Origin: DASXIF01 sp036498145
GTDB taxonomy: Bacteria; Actinomycetota; Actinomycetes; Mycobacteriales; Jatrophihabitantaceae
Reading direction: 5' to 3'
DNA: 64,000 nucleotides
NCBI GenBank assembly: GCA_963708625.1
Contig: CAVPSV010000002.1
Coordinates: 434,001-498,000, forward strand
Part shown: positions 46,503 through 54,747 of the stretch, one piece after another
Layout: every line of letters starts with the position of its first letter
How positions within the stretch are numbered: position 1 is the first letter of the stretch
The notes under the pieces: generated by a model
Told to the model about the DNA's origin: nothing
Databases searched by the model: none
Seen by the model: only the letters and a program-made list of their open reading frames with translations
Position numbers and translations under genes: made by a program

Positions 46503-47225
46503 GTGGCGACGGAAGAGGTGCGAGTGGGCGGCACGGCAGAGGACACGAGCCCGGACTCGCCCGACGCGAAACCCGAGCAGATTGCCGAGCCGGATGCCGC
46601 CCCGGACGCTGAGCCGGACGCCGGCCCAGATGCCGCCGTGGATGCCGAGCCGGCTGGTGAGCTGAACGACGCGCCGTCCTCGGGCAAGAAGAAGAAGAAC
46701 AAGCAGAAGGCCAAGGAGGTCGCGGCTGCGGCGCTGCGGCGCAACAAGCGGCTGCGAATCGTCCTGGTTGCCGTGGCGGCGCTGGCAGCGGTGTTCCTGG
46801 CCGGGTGCATCCTGCTGGGCACCCAGGTGATCCACGACCGGCACATCAACTCGGCCCGCACCAGCGCGGTGCGCGCCGCGCAACAGGCCGCCACCGACTT
46901 CAGCACCTACGACTACCGCAGCCTCGACCAGAACTTCGCGCGGACCGCGGCGGATCTCACCGGATCGTTCAAGACGAGCTACACCCAGACCGCGGCGGCG
47001 CTGAAGGCGACGATCGTGCAGTACCACGAGACCTCGACCGTAAAGATCCTCTCCGCGGCGGCCCAGTCGGTGAGTCCGCATCACGCCGTGGTAATCGTGA
47101 TCTTCGACCAGACGGTGAACGGATCGAACCTCAAGACCGCGACGGTCAATCGCAACCGGGCCATGTTCACGCTGGTGCGATCGAGTTCCGGACGCTGGCT
47201 GACGCAGACCCTCGACCTGCCGTAG
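46503..47225 (+). CDS. Mce-associated membrane protein
   Basis: The protein has an acidic, Asp/Pro/Ala-rich N-terminus (residues 10-60), a Lys-rich stretch, one transmembrane helix (LRIVLVAVAALAAVFLAGC), and an extracellular alpha/beta domain of the Mas type (TDFSTYDYRSLDQNF, SGRWLTQTLDLP). Such proteins stabilise or aid the Mce complex. GTG at 46503 touches the mceF stop. The frame is clean throughout, unlike that of the upstream genes. Confidence 0.9.
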   Translation: MATEEVRVGGTAEDTSPDSPDAKPEQIAEPDAAPDAEPDAGPDAAVDAEPAGELNDAPSSGKKKKNKQKAKEVAAAALRRNKRLRIVLVAVAALAAVFLAGCILLGTQVIHDRHINSARTSAVRAAQQAATDFSTYDYRSLDQNFARTAADLTGSFKTSYTQTAAALKATIVQYHETSTVKILSAAAQSVSPHHAVVIVIFDQTVNGSNLKTATVNRNRAMFTLVRSSSGRWLTQTLDLP

Positions 47226-47239
47226 AAGGGCATTTCGCG

Positions 47240-49048
47240 ATGACCAACGCCGACACCCACCCGTCCCCGTCACGCATCGTGCACAACGGTGACATCGCGC
47301 TGGCCGTCTTCTCCAGCGGTGACCCGTCAGCCCAGACGGTGATCTGTGTGCATGGCTGGCCCGATACCCACCGTCTGTGGGACGAGGTCGCACCGCTCCT
47401 CGCGCAGCGTTTCCACGTGGTCAGCTATGACACCCGCGGTCACGGTGCGTCCACCGACCCGGGCAGCGTGCGCGGGTTCCGGTTGGCCGAGTTCGCCGCC
47501 GATTTCCGCGCAGTGGCAGATGCGGTGAGCCCGGGCCGACCGGTGCATGTGATCGGGCACGACTGGGGCTCGACCCAGCTGTGGGAGGCGGTGTGCGATC
47601 CCGGCGCCGATCTGCGCATCGCGTCGTTCACCTCGGTGTCCGGTCCGGCCCTCGATCACGTCGGCATGTGGGTTCGCGCACGGCTGTCCCGCCCGACACC
47701 ACGCAACCTGGCCGGCCCGCTGTCCCAGCTGCGCGCCTCGTCCTACATGTCGTTCTTCGACACCCCGGTCGTCTCGGACCTGATCCTGCGTGCCACCCTC
47801 AGCCGCAGTCGCTGGACGCGTTTCCTCGGGTTCTTCGATCGTGTGCCGCCGCAACGCGTGCACCTGGGCGAGACGTTCCGGCAGGACGCGGTCAGCGGGA
47901 TGCGCATCTACCGAGCCAACGTGGTGCCGATGTTGCGTCACCCCCGCGAGCGCTTCACCGACGTGCCCGTGCAGCTCATCGTGAGCGACCGCGATCGCGC
48001 GATCCGCCCGGCCATGCTCGCCGACGTAGGCAGATGGGTGCCGCGACTGTGGCGCCGCCAGATCCCGGCGGGACACTGGTCGCCGTTCTCACACCCGCAG
48101 GTACTCGCCACCGCCGTGATCGAACTGGCCGACCACCTCGACGGCGCGGCACCGGCACGCGGACTGCGCCGAGCGCAAACCGGACCGGGTCGCCCCCCGT
48201 TCGCGGATCAGCTCGTGGTCGTGACCGGGTGTGGCAGCGGCATAGGCCGCGAGACCGCGCTCGCGTTCGCGCGCCTGGGCGCCGACGTGGTGGGCGCGGA
48301 CCTGGATCTCGGTGCGGCCAAGGAGACGGCGGCGATGGTGGAGGCCGTCGGCCCGATGGCCGCCGTCTATCAGGTGGACGTCGCCGACGAGGAGCAGGTC
48401 CTCGACTTCGGCCGTCAGGTGATCGCTGAGCACGGGGTGCCGGACGTGCTGGTCAACAACGCCGGCATCGGCGCGGCCGGTGCATTCCTGTCCACCACGG
48501 CCGCCGAGTTCCGGCACGTGCTGGACGTGAACCTGTACGGCGTGGTGCACGGCTGCCGCGCGTTCGCGGGCGCGATGGCCGCGCGGGGGACGGGTGGCCA
48601 CATCGTGAACGTCTCGTCGCTGTCCGCGTTCGCGCCGCATCGCTCGATGAGCGCCTACTCCACCAGCAAGGCCGGCGTGTTCGCCTTCTCCGACTGCCTG
48701 CGCGCGGAACTGTACGACGCCGGCATCGGGGTGAGCACCATCTGCCCGGGCGTGGTGCACACCAACATCATTTCGACGACGCACTTCGCCGGCGTCTCCG
48801 CCGACGAAGAGGCCGCGCACCAGCAGCGGCTGGACCGCCTGTACCAGCGCCGCAACTACACCCCGGACAAGGTGGCCGCCCGGATCGTGCACGCGGTGCG
48901 CACCAACCGCGCGGTGGTGCCGGTCACGCCGGAGGCCTACCAGGGCTATTACCTGTCCCGCATCGCTCCCGGTGTATCCCGCAGGCTGGCGCGACTCGAC
49001 GTGCTCCGCTCCGCCGGCGGGGGCCGGGCACGGCGCGCGACGGGGTGA
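47240..49048 (+). CDS. ephD: EphD-like alpha/beta hydrolase-SDR fusion
   Basis: The N-terminal half is an alpha/beta hydrolase of the epoxide-hydrolase type: CVHGWPDTHRLWDEV, nucleophile Asp in GHDWGSTQLWE and the His in PAGHWSPFSHP. The C-terminal half (from about residue 325) is an SDR: VVVTGCGSGIGRETALA, NNAGIGAAGAF and SAYSTSKAGVFAF with Tyr and Lys. M. tuberculosis EphD (Rv2214c) has this layout and acts on mycolic-acid epoxides. Here it follows the mce genes by 14 bp and overlaps the phosphatase gene, so it probably modifies an imported lipid or an envelope lipid. Confidence 0.88.
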   Translation: MTNADTHPSPSRIVHNGDIALAVFSSGDPSAQTVICVHGWPDTHRLWDEVAPLLAQRFHVVSYDTRGHGASTDPGSVRGFRLAEFAADFRAVADAVSPGRPVHVIGHDWGSTQLWEAVCDPGADLRIASFTSVSGPALDHVGMWVRARLSRPTPRNLAGPLSQLRASSYMSFFDTPVVSDLILRATLSRSRWTRFLGFFDRVPPQRVHLGETFRQDAVSGMRIYRANVVPMLRHPRERFTDVPVQLIVSDRDRAIRPAMLADVGRWVPRLWRRQIPAGHWSPFSHPQVLATAVIELADHLDGAAPARGLRRAQTGPGRPPFADQLVVVTGCGSGIGRETALAFARLGADVVGADLDLGAAKETAAMVEAVGPMAAVYQVDVADEEQVLDFGRQVIAEHGVPDVLVNNAGIGAAGAFLSTTAAEFRHVLDVNLYGVVHGCRAFAGAMAARGTGGHIVNVSSLSAFAPHRSMSAYSTSKAGVFAFSDCLRAELYDAGIGVSTICPGVVHTNIISTTHFAGVSADEEAAHQQRLDRLYQRRNYTPDKVAARIVHAVRTNRAVVPVTPEAYQGYYLSRIAPGVSRRLARLDVLRSAGGGRARRATG

Positions 49049-49977
49049 GTTCCGACCGCCTGCGGGTCGGTGCAGCTGTGCTGGCATGCGCAATGCTCGC
49101 GGCCACTGCCTGCTCGTCCGGGGCACATCGCGACTCCGGTGTCTCGCCGGCCGCGCCCGCCGCCAGCGCGGTGCCCGCCACGACGACGCCGAGTACGGTC
49201 ACCACCGGCAAAGGCGCCGCCGGGACGGTGCCGCACTGGGACCACGTCGTCGTGGTGGTGCTGGAGAACAAGGCAGCCAGTGAACTCGTCGGCAATCCGG
49301 CTGCGCCGTTCCTGACCCGGATGGCCGCTCATGGGATGCAGCTGGCCAACTCCTACGCGATCACCCATCCGAGCGAGCCGAACTACCTCGCGTTGTTCTC
49401 CGGCTCCACACACGGCCTGTCCAGCGATGCGTGCCCGGTGCAATTCACCGGGCCCAACCTCGCTGCCGCATTGCTGATGGCCGGGCGTACCTTCACCGGC
49501 TACTCCGAATCGCTGCCGAATGCCGGCTACACCGGATGCAGCAGCGGGGCCTACGTGCGCAAGCACAATCCTTGGGTCGACTTTCCCGCTCTGCCGGAGT
49601 CGGTGAACCAGCCGATGACCGCGTTTCCGAGCGATCCCTCACGGCTGCCTGACCTCGCGTTCGTGATCCCGAACCTGGACGACGACATGCACGACGGCAC
49701 CATTGCCCAGGCCGATCAATGGCTGAACGCACACCTGTCCGGGTACCTGGCGTGGGCGACGTCGCACAACAGTGCGCTGCTGGTGACGACCGACGAGGAC
49801 GACAGCAGCGCCGGCAACCACATCACGACGCTGGTCGCGGGCGCGCACGTGCCGACGAGCACCTTCCCAGCGCGGGTGAACCACTACGGCGTGTTACGAA
49901 CGTTGCTCGATGCCTTCGGCTTGCCCGCTTTCGCCGGTGCCGTCGGCGTTGTCGCCGTCACCGGCGTCTGGAGCTGA
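49045..49977 (+). CDS. Secreted acid phosphatase/phospholipase-C-like lipoprotein
   Basis: A signal sequence with the lipobox AMLAATAC and a Thr/Pro-rich linker precede a phosphoesterase domain related to acid phosphatases and phospholipase C. HVVVVVLENKAASEL is the metal-site start; SYAITHPSEPNYLALFSGS and LLVTTDEDDSSAGNHI carry the Ser/Asn and Asp/His ligands. M. tuberculosis SapM is a related type. It acts outside the membrane on phosphoesters or phosphoinositides. GTG at 49045 overlaps the ephD-like stop, so it belongs to the mce transcript. Confidence 0.85.
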   Translation: MSSDRLRVGAAVLACAMLAATACSSGAHRDSGVSPAAPAASAVPATTTPSTVTTGKGAAGTVPHWDHVVVVVLENKAASELVGNPAAPFLTRMAAHGMQLANSYAITHPSEPNYLALFSGSTHGLSSDACPVQFTGPNLAAALLMAGRTFTGYSESLPNAGYTGCSSGAYVRKHNPWVDFPALPESVNQPMTAFPSDPSRLPDLAFVIPNLDDDMHDGTIAQADQWLNAHLSGYLAWATSHNSALLVTTDEDDSSAGNHITTLVAGAHVPTSTFPARVNHYGVLRTLLDAFGLPAFAGAVGVVAVTGVWS

Positions 49978-50232
49978 GTCGCCGACGTCGTCCTGTTGCT
50001 CGTGTGGTCCTGGGATTTCCGAGGTGCCGTCCACTGCGGTGCCGGAATAGAGACCGTCGTCCGGGTCGAAGTCCAGCTTGTCGCGATCCAGGTACTCCGG
50101 CTCGTCCGGCTCCTGTGCAGACTCCTGCGGCGTATCAGCGGACTGATTGCCGTCGCCGGCCTCATCCACCTGAGCGTCATCCACCTGAGCGTCATCCACC
50201 TGAGCGTCCTGCGCAGCATGGCGTCCCGACAT
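49894..50232 (-). CDS. Small acidic protein of unknown function
   Basis: This is an acidic, probably disordered protein of 112 residues with no membrane segment. Three DDAQV-type repeats lie at its start and DGLYSGTAVDGTSEIPGP in the middle, a segment I have seen in other actinobacterial hypothetical proteins. GAGGAG lies just upstream of the ATG at 50232. Its last 84 bp overlap the 3' end of the phosphatase gene on the other strand. Confidence 0.65.
   Translation of the reverse strand: MSGRHAAQDAQVDDAQVDDAQVDEAGDGNQSADTPQESAQEPDEPEYLDRDKLDFDPDDGLYSGTAVDGTSEIPGPHEQQDDVGDSAPDAGDGDNADGTGESGQAEGIEQRS
50163..50207. repeat. Three 15-bp tandem repeats
   Basis: CATCCACCTGAGCGT occurs three times in a row. 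On the minus strand it encodes the DDAQV repeats at the start of the small acidic protein, in frame. Confidence 0.9.
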
Positions 50233-50387
50233 GAGGTCTCCTCTTCGTCTGCTACGGCGTACCCGCATCAGGTGATGCGACTAACGGGGTGGGGGACCGG
50301 CCGTTGGTTTCTCGTCGTGTGTGAACGGGTAGAACACCCCCGACACAGGGTCGCCACGACCCGCGTTAACCGCACAAGGAGATGGAC

Positions 50388-50645
50388 ATGCGCATCGGTG
50401 GAAGCCTGTTTCTCATTGCGCTCGGTGCGATCCTCAAATGGGCCGTCACAGTGCACAATTCGCACGGCGTGAACATCAATACGGTCGGCGTCATCCTGAT
50501 GATCGTCGGTCTGGCCGGCCTGGTGATCACGCTGGTCTGGATGTCGACGAGGCGCCGAACCGACATCGTCGAACGCGGCCCGGCCGGAGCCGTTCGCGGC
50601 ACCACGTACGTGACACCGAACGAACCGATCGACCGTCCGTACTGA
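50388..50645 (+). CDS. DUF6458-like small membrane protein
   Basis: This is an 85-residue protein with two hydrophobic helices (GGSLFLIALGAILKWAV and GVILMIVGLAGLVITLVW) joined by a polar turn, and a short basic tail. MRIGGSLFLIALGAILKWA is typical of DUF6458 proteins; the function is unknown. ATG at 50388 is preferred over the one at 50382 because AAGGAG lies at the right distance. Confidence 0.8.
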   Translation: MRIGGSLFLIALGAILKWAVTVHNSHGVNINTVGVILMIVGLAGLVITLVWMSTRRRTDIVERGPAGAVRGTTYVTPNEPIDRPY

Positions 50646-50709
50646 TCCGCCTGGCTGATCCCCGCGCACGTCGAGCGCCGCCGGACACCGCAACCTTTAG
50701 CATGGCGCG

Positions 50710-52060
50710 GTGACCGACGGCGCTCGCGCACGACTGGCTCGGCAGCTCGCGATACCCGCGACACAGTTGACCGTGCTCGACCAGTTCGCGGACGCCGATG
50801 CCGACCGGCTCGCCGCCGTCACCGCCGAGGCAGTGGCGCGTCAGACGCGCGAACTGGATGTCGCGCTCGAGCGGGCACTGGGCTTCGTGCCGGCGCTGCT
50901 GCGCGGCCGGGCTCGCAAGCTGCTGTTCCCAGGCGATCGCCGTGGGTGACCTGGCCACCCGCGCGGAGATCATCAAGCTGGCGCACGAACTCGGCACCGA
51001 TCCCGAACCGCTGCAGTTCCTGCAGGCGGCCGGCGAACAGGATGTTGCGGCACTGCGCCGGACCATCACCAAGGGCCTGTTCGCGGTGCACGAACCCCGG
51101 CTGCGGCGCGTGGCCGGCCTGAGCAAGCTGCTGCCGCCCCAGTTGGCGGCGAAGATCGCGGAGTCGGCGCTGGGGCCGATGGTGTGCGGCCGGATCGCGG
51201 GCTTTCTGGACGTCAACGCGGCGGTGCGCCTGGCCGCACACGTCAGTCCGCGGTTCCTCGCCGAGATCAGTAGCTTCATCGACCCGGACCGCACCGCGGA
51301 GATCGTGCGCAGCCTGCCGGACGATCTCGTGCTGACCGTGGCCAGTCATCTGCTGGATACGGGCGAGTACATCACCCTCGGTCAGTTCGTAGCGATCGTC
51401 TCCGAGCGGGTGGCAATCAAGGTGATGGCGATGGCCACCGGGGAACAGATGCTGCAGGCGAGCTTCTACGCCGACGATCGCCGGCGCGTCGACGCACTGG
51501 TGGGGCAGCTGAGCGACGAGCGACTGGTCGACGTGGTGCAGGCTGCCGCGGACCTGGACCAGTTCGACGAGGCGCTGTCCCTGCTCGTCTTTCTGGGGCC
51601 GCAGGTGCAGCACCGGCTGAGCCGCACGCTGCTCGCGTTGGGTCCGGATGTGGCCGACGGCGTGGTGCGCGCGGTGGTCCGGCTCGGCGCCTGGGCCGAG
51701 CTGCTGCCGGTCGTCGGCACGTTGGCGCCGGATGTGGTCGCGGTGCTCGTCAACGTCGCGACCACTCGCGATCCCGACGTCATCTCCGGCATGATTCGCC
51801 AGGTGCGCGCGCAGACCGAACTGGTGGACAACGCACGCGAGTTCGGGTACTTCGCACTGCTCGTAGACGCCATCGACGCGCTGGACGACGAGCATCGTGC
51901 CGTGCTAAGCGCCGTTGACGACTTGGACGATCCGGAGCTACTCGCCTGGGCGGCCGGCCAGGTCGGCGTCGGCGAGCAGACCATGCGCGACGCGGTGGTG
52001 GCGCTGCGCGCCGGTGCCGAGCTGCCGCCGGAGTTGGTACACGCGCTGGCCCGGTCATGA
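50710..52060 (+). CDS. Helical-repeat protein of unknown function, one frameshift
   Basis: The protein (about 449 residues) is almost all alpha helix. Units such as LLPPQLAAKIAESALG, RTAEIVRSLPDDLVLTVASHLL and DERLVDVVQAAADL recall the MgtE N-terminal helical-repeat domain, but there is no membrane part or CBS domain, so it is not a magnesium channel. A one-base insertion near 50938 (after RKLLFPGDR) breaks it. GTG at 50710 is the start. The SDR gene begins 19 bp after its stop. Confidence 0.65.
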
Positions 52061-52079
52061 ACACCACGGCCGGCCAGGC

Positions 52080-52961
52080 ATGAACAGAGCGACGAAGGCG
52101 CTCGTGCGGGCGGCGAACCGGCTGAGCACTACGCCGATTGGCGTGGGTTCGCTTCGCCACGCGGTGCCCGGGCTGGTTGCGCGACCTGCGGAACTGCATC
52201 GCGCGATCGCGGGCAAGACCGTACTCATCACCGGGGCGTCCTCCGGAATCGGCGCCGCGACTGCCCGCACGGTCGGGGCCGCCGGGGCGACGGTGCTACT
52301 GGTCGCGCGTCGCGGCGAGGAGTTGCGCGATGTCCGCGACGACATCGAACGGCTCGGTGGCACGGCGGCGGTCTACGTCTGCGACCTCACCGACTTCGAC
52401 GCACTGGACGCGCTCGCTGAGACGGTGCTCGCCGAGCACGGTCGCGTCGATGTCCTGGTGAACAACGCCGGCATGTCCATCCGGCGGAAGGTGGACCGCT
52501 CCGCGGGGCGCTTCCACGACCTGGAACGGCAGATGCGGTTGAACTACTTCGCGGCCGTCCGGCTGGTGCTCGCACTGCTGCCCAGCATGCGCGAGCGGCG
52601 CGACGGGCACGTCGTCACGATCTCGACGTGGGCGGTGCAGGTGCGCCCGGCGCGCTTCTCCGGCTATGCGGCGTCCAAGGCTGCGCTGGAGGCGTGGCTG
52701 GACTGCGTGAGCGCCGAGGCCGCCCCGGACGGCGTCGCGTTCACCACGATCCGGATGCCGCTGGTCCGTACCCCGATGATCACGCCGACGAAGGCGTACC
52801 GGCGGGCACCGGCCATCAGTGCCGAAGAGGCGGCGGCCGTGGTGGCGGAGGCAATCGTGCATCGGCCGAGGCGGCTGCGCCCGCCGATCAGCCAGGCGCT
52901 CGCGCTGTCGGAGGCGTTCTCGGCCCGCTCGGTGGACCGTATCCGCCGCCGCTTCGGCTAG
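52080..52961 (+). CDS. SDR-family dehydrogenase
   Basis: This is a classical SDR of 293 residues. KTVLITGASSGIGAATA is the cofactor loop, VLVNNAGMSIRRKVD follows, and FSGYAASKAALEAWLD carries the Tyr and Lys. The C-terminal SRSV-type basic tail and about 40 residues before the domain resemble the long-chain SDRs that act on membrane lipids. No frame break is seen. It may share a transcript with the helical-repeat gene. Confidence 0.9.
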   Translation: MNRATKALVRAANRLSTTPIGVGSLRHAVPGLVARPAELHRAIAGKTVLITGASSGIGAATARTVGAAGATVLLVARRGEELRDVRDDIERLGGTAAVYVCDLTDFDALDALAETVLAEHGRVDVLVNNAGMSIRRKVDRSAGRFHDLERQMRLNYFAAVRLVLALLPSMRERRDGHVVTISTWAVQVRPARFSGYAASKAALEAWLDCVSAEAAPDGVAFTTIRMPLVRTPMITPTKAYRRAPAISAEEAAAVVAEAIVHRPRRLRPPISQALALSEAFSARSVDRIRRRFG

Positions 52962-52991
52962 CCCCGGCGATTTTCCCTCCGCCCTCCTCCC

Positions 52992-53047
52992 GTGATCAAC
53001 AGAGGAGTCTGTGCCGCTATGGCCACGCATATGGTCTGTTGACCACG
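52992..53047. repeat. 56-bp imperfect palindrome, copy B
   Basis: The termini are GTGATCAACAGA and TCTGTTGACCAC (11 of 12 matching as an inverted repeat), with TGTGCCGCTATGGCCACGC inside. It aligns with copy A at 3541-3595 over its whole length with one gap. It lies between the SDR stop and the TetR gene. Confidence 0.6.
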
Positions 53048-53069
53048 GGAAATTGTGGGCAGAACATCG

Positions 53070-53087
53070 ACAGGCAGGCTTGCCTGT
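53070..53087. promoter_or_regulatory. TetR operator candidate
   Basis: ACAGGCA at 53070-53076 and TGCCTGT at 53081-53087 form a perfect 7-bp inverted repeat with a 4-bp spacer. It is 29 bp before the GTG of the TetR gene, which is a typical autoregulatory position. Confidence 0.65.
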
Positions 53088-53116
53088 TTGTGTGCGCGGG
53101 CCTACCGTTTCCAGAT

Positions 53117-53779
53117 GTGACCCAGACTCGGTCGCGGCGACTGCCCGCGATCGCTCGTGCCCCGAGATCGCAGGCCCAGCGCGTCGCCGCGATGCGTGAC
53201 CGGTTGCTCGACGCGACCCTGGAGTGCCTGCAGGAGCAGGGCTACAGCGCCATGTCCACCAACGACGTGGTGCGCCGTGCGCGAGTCTCCCGCGGGGCGC
53301 TCGCACATCACTTCCCGACCAAGGCCGACCTCGTGCGCGCCGCCGCCGAGCGCCTCATCGAGCAGCGGGGCGCGGAGTTCCGCGAGCGGCTGCGCTCGAT
53401 CGAGCCGGAAGGACGCACCGTCGTCGCCGCCCTGGACGTGCTCTGGTCGATGTACGAGGACGCCAGCGCCGCCGCACTGATCGAGTTGACGGTGGCGGCC
53501 AGGAACAAGCCGGAACTGCGCGCGGTGATCTCGGAGATGCCCGGGCGAATCGCACAACTCACCGGCGAGATGGTGCGCGAGTTCTTCCCCGACCTCGCCG
53601 CCCTGCCCTTCGTCGAGCAGAGCCTGTACGCGCTGCACGCGTTCTACGGCGGCCTGGCGCTGAACGGCCTGTCCGGCGACGAGGACCTGGCTCGGCGCGG
53701 CGCAGAAGTTCGTCGCCTGCTCAACGTCCTCGCCTCATCGATGCCATCGCGACTGCTCGCCGGAGGGAGAATCCTGTGA
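53117..53779 (+). CDS. TetR-family regulator
   Basis: The N-terminal helix-turn-helix is visible: LLDATLECLQEQGYSAMSTNDVVRRARVSRGALAHHF, where the last part is the recognition helix with the typical HHF. The C-terminal ligand domain is all helical. GTG at 53117 is chosen because homology starts soon after it and the operator lies upstream. The stop overlaps the next gene. It likely represses the ferritin-like hydrolase and monooxygenase genes, with a lipophilic ligand. Confidence 0.92.
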   Translation: MTQTRSRRLPAIARAPRSQAQRVAAMRDRLLDATLECLQEQGYSAMSTNDVVRRARVSRGALAHHFPTKADLVRAAAERLIEQRGAEFRERLRSIEPEGRTVVAALDVLWSMYEDASAAALIELTVAARNKPELRAVISEMPGRIAQLTGEMVREFFPDLAALPFVEQSLYALHAFYGGLALNGLSGDEDLARRGAEVRRLLNVLASSMPSRLLAGGRIL

Positions 53780-54738
53780 CTACCGCCCGCCACTCCGACC
53801 GTAGGAACGTTGCCGGCGCTGGCGACCCCGCGCCGGCACACCGCGTGCCGAGACGGACCGTCCGCACCCGCCGTATCAAGTTCGACTATCCGAGCGGCTC
53901 ACTGCCGCGGCACTATGCGCCTGGCGCCAGGGGCGGTGCGCCCGACGCTCGGCGCAATGGCACCGGCGGCACCGAGGGCGACCTGGTGATGAGCCATGTG
54001 GTCGCCGTGCTGTCGGCGATGTTCCCCGAGGGCGAGGACTTCTTCGTCCGCTCCGTGCGTCGCTACGCCGAGCGCGTCACCGACCCGGAGCTGAAGGAAC
54101 AGGTGGCCGGCTTCATCGGCCAGGAGGTCACTCACGGCCGGGAGCATCGCGAGCTGAACCAGCGGCTGCAGGAGATGGGCTATCCCACCCGGCGGGTGGA
54201 CCGGATGGTGAAACGGTCGCTCGCGTTCCAGTACCGCCGCTTCCCATCGATGATTCCGCTCGCGACCACTGCCGCGCTGGAGCACTACACCGCCACGCTC
54301 GCCGAGACGCTGCTCACCGACGAGCGGGCACAAGCCTTGCTCGGCGAGACCGAGGTCCGGTCCATGCTGCTGTGGCACGCGCTGGAGGAGTCCGAGCACA
54401 AGGCAGTCGCCTTCGACGTGTTCCGTGCAGCCGGCGGCTCCGAGCGGATGCGCATCTGGGTGATGCGCGTGGTCACGGTGGGGTTTCTGGTCGGCGTGGT
54501 GGGGCACACGTTGGCCTCCCTCGCCGGCGATCGAGCCGCGTACAACCCGGTTCGGCTGGGACGAAGCTTCGCCGACCTGCGCTACTCGCCGTTCCTGAGC
54601 CGCACGGCGATCCGCCGCCTGCGTGAATACAACCGGGTGGGCTTCCATCCGGACGACAACGACAACACCGAGTTGCTCGAGCGCTGGCGTGCCGAACTGT
54701 TCGGCACCGACGGCACGCTGACCGACCACCTCCGTTAG
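53776..54738 (+). CDS. Metal-dependent hydrolase (PF10118-type, ferritin-like)
   Basis: The protein matches the PF10118 metal-dependent hydrolase group, which has a ferritin-like di-metal helical core. FIGQEVTHGREHRELN (Glu-His pair), ALEHYTATLAE and WHALEESEHKAVAFD supply the Glu and His ligands. A single hydrophobic segment (VVTVGFLVGVVGHTL) lies near the C-terminus. Members often sit beside monooxygenases or acyl transferases of lipid metabolism. GTG at 53776 overlaps the TetR stop. Confidence 0.85.
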   Translation: MTTARHSDRRNVAGAGDPAPAHRVPRRTVRTRRIKFDYPSGSLPRHYAPGARGGAPDARRNGTGGTEGDLVMSHVVAVLSAMFPEGEDFFVRSVRRYAERVTDPELKEQVAGFIGQEVTHGREHRELNQRLQEMGYPTRRVDRMVKRSLAFQYRRFPSMIPLATTAALEHYTATLAETLLTDERAQALLGETEVRSMLLWHALEESEHKAVAFDVFRAAGGSERMRIWVMRVVTVGFLVGVVGHTLASLAGDRAAYNPVRLGRSFADLRYSPFLSRTAIRRLREYNRVGFHPDDNDNTELLERWRAELFGTDGTLTDHLR

Positions 54739-54747
54739 GGGCCCAAG

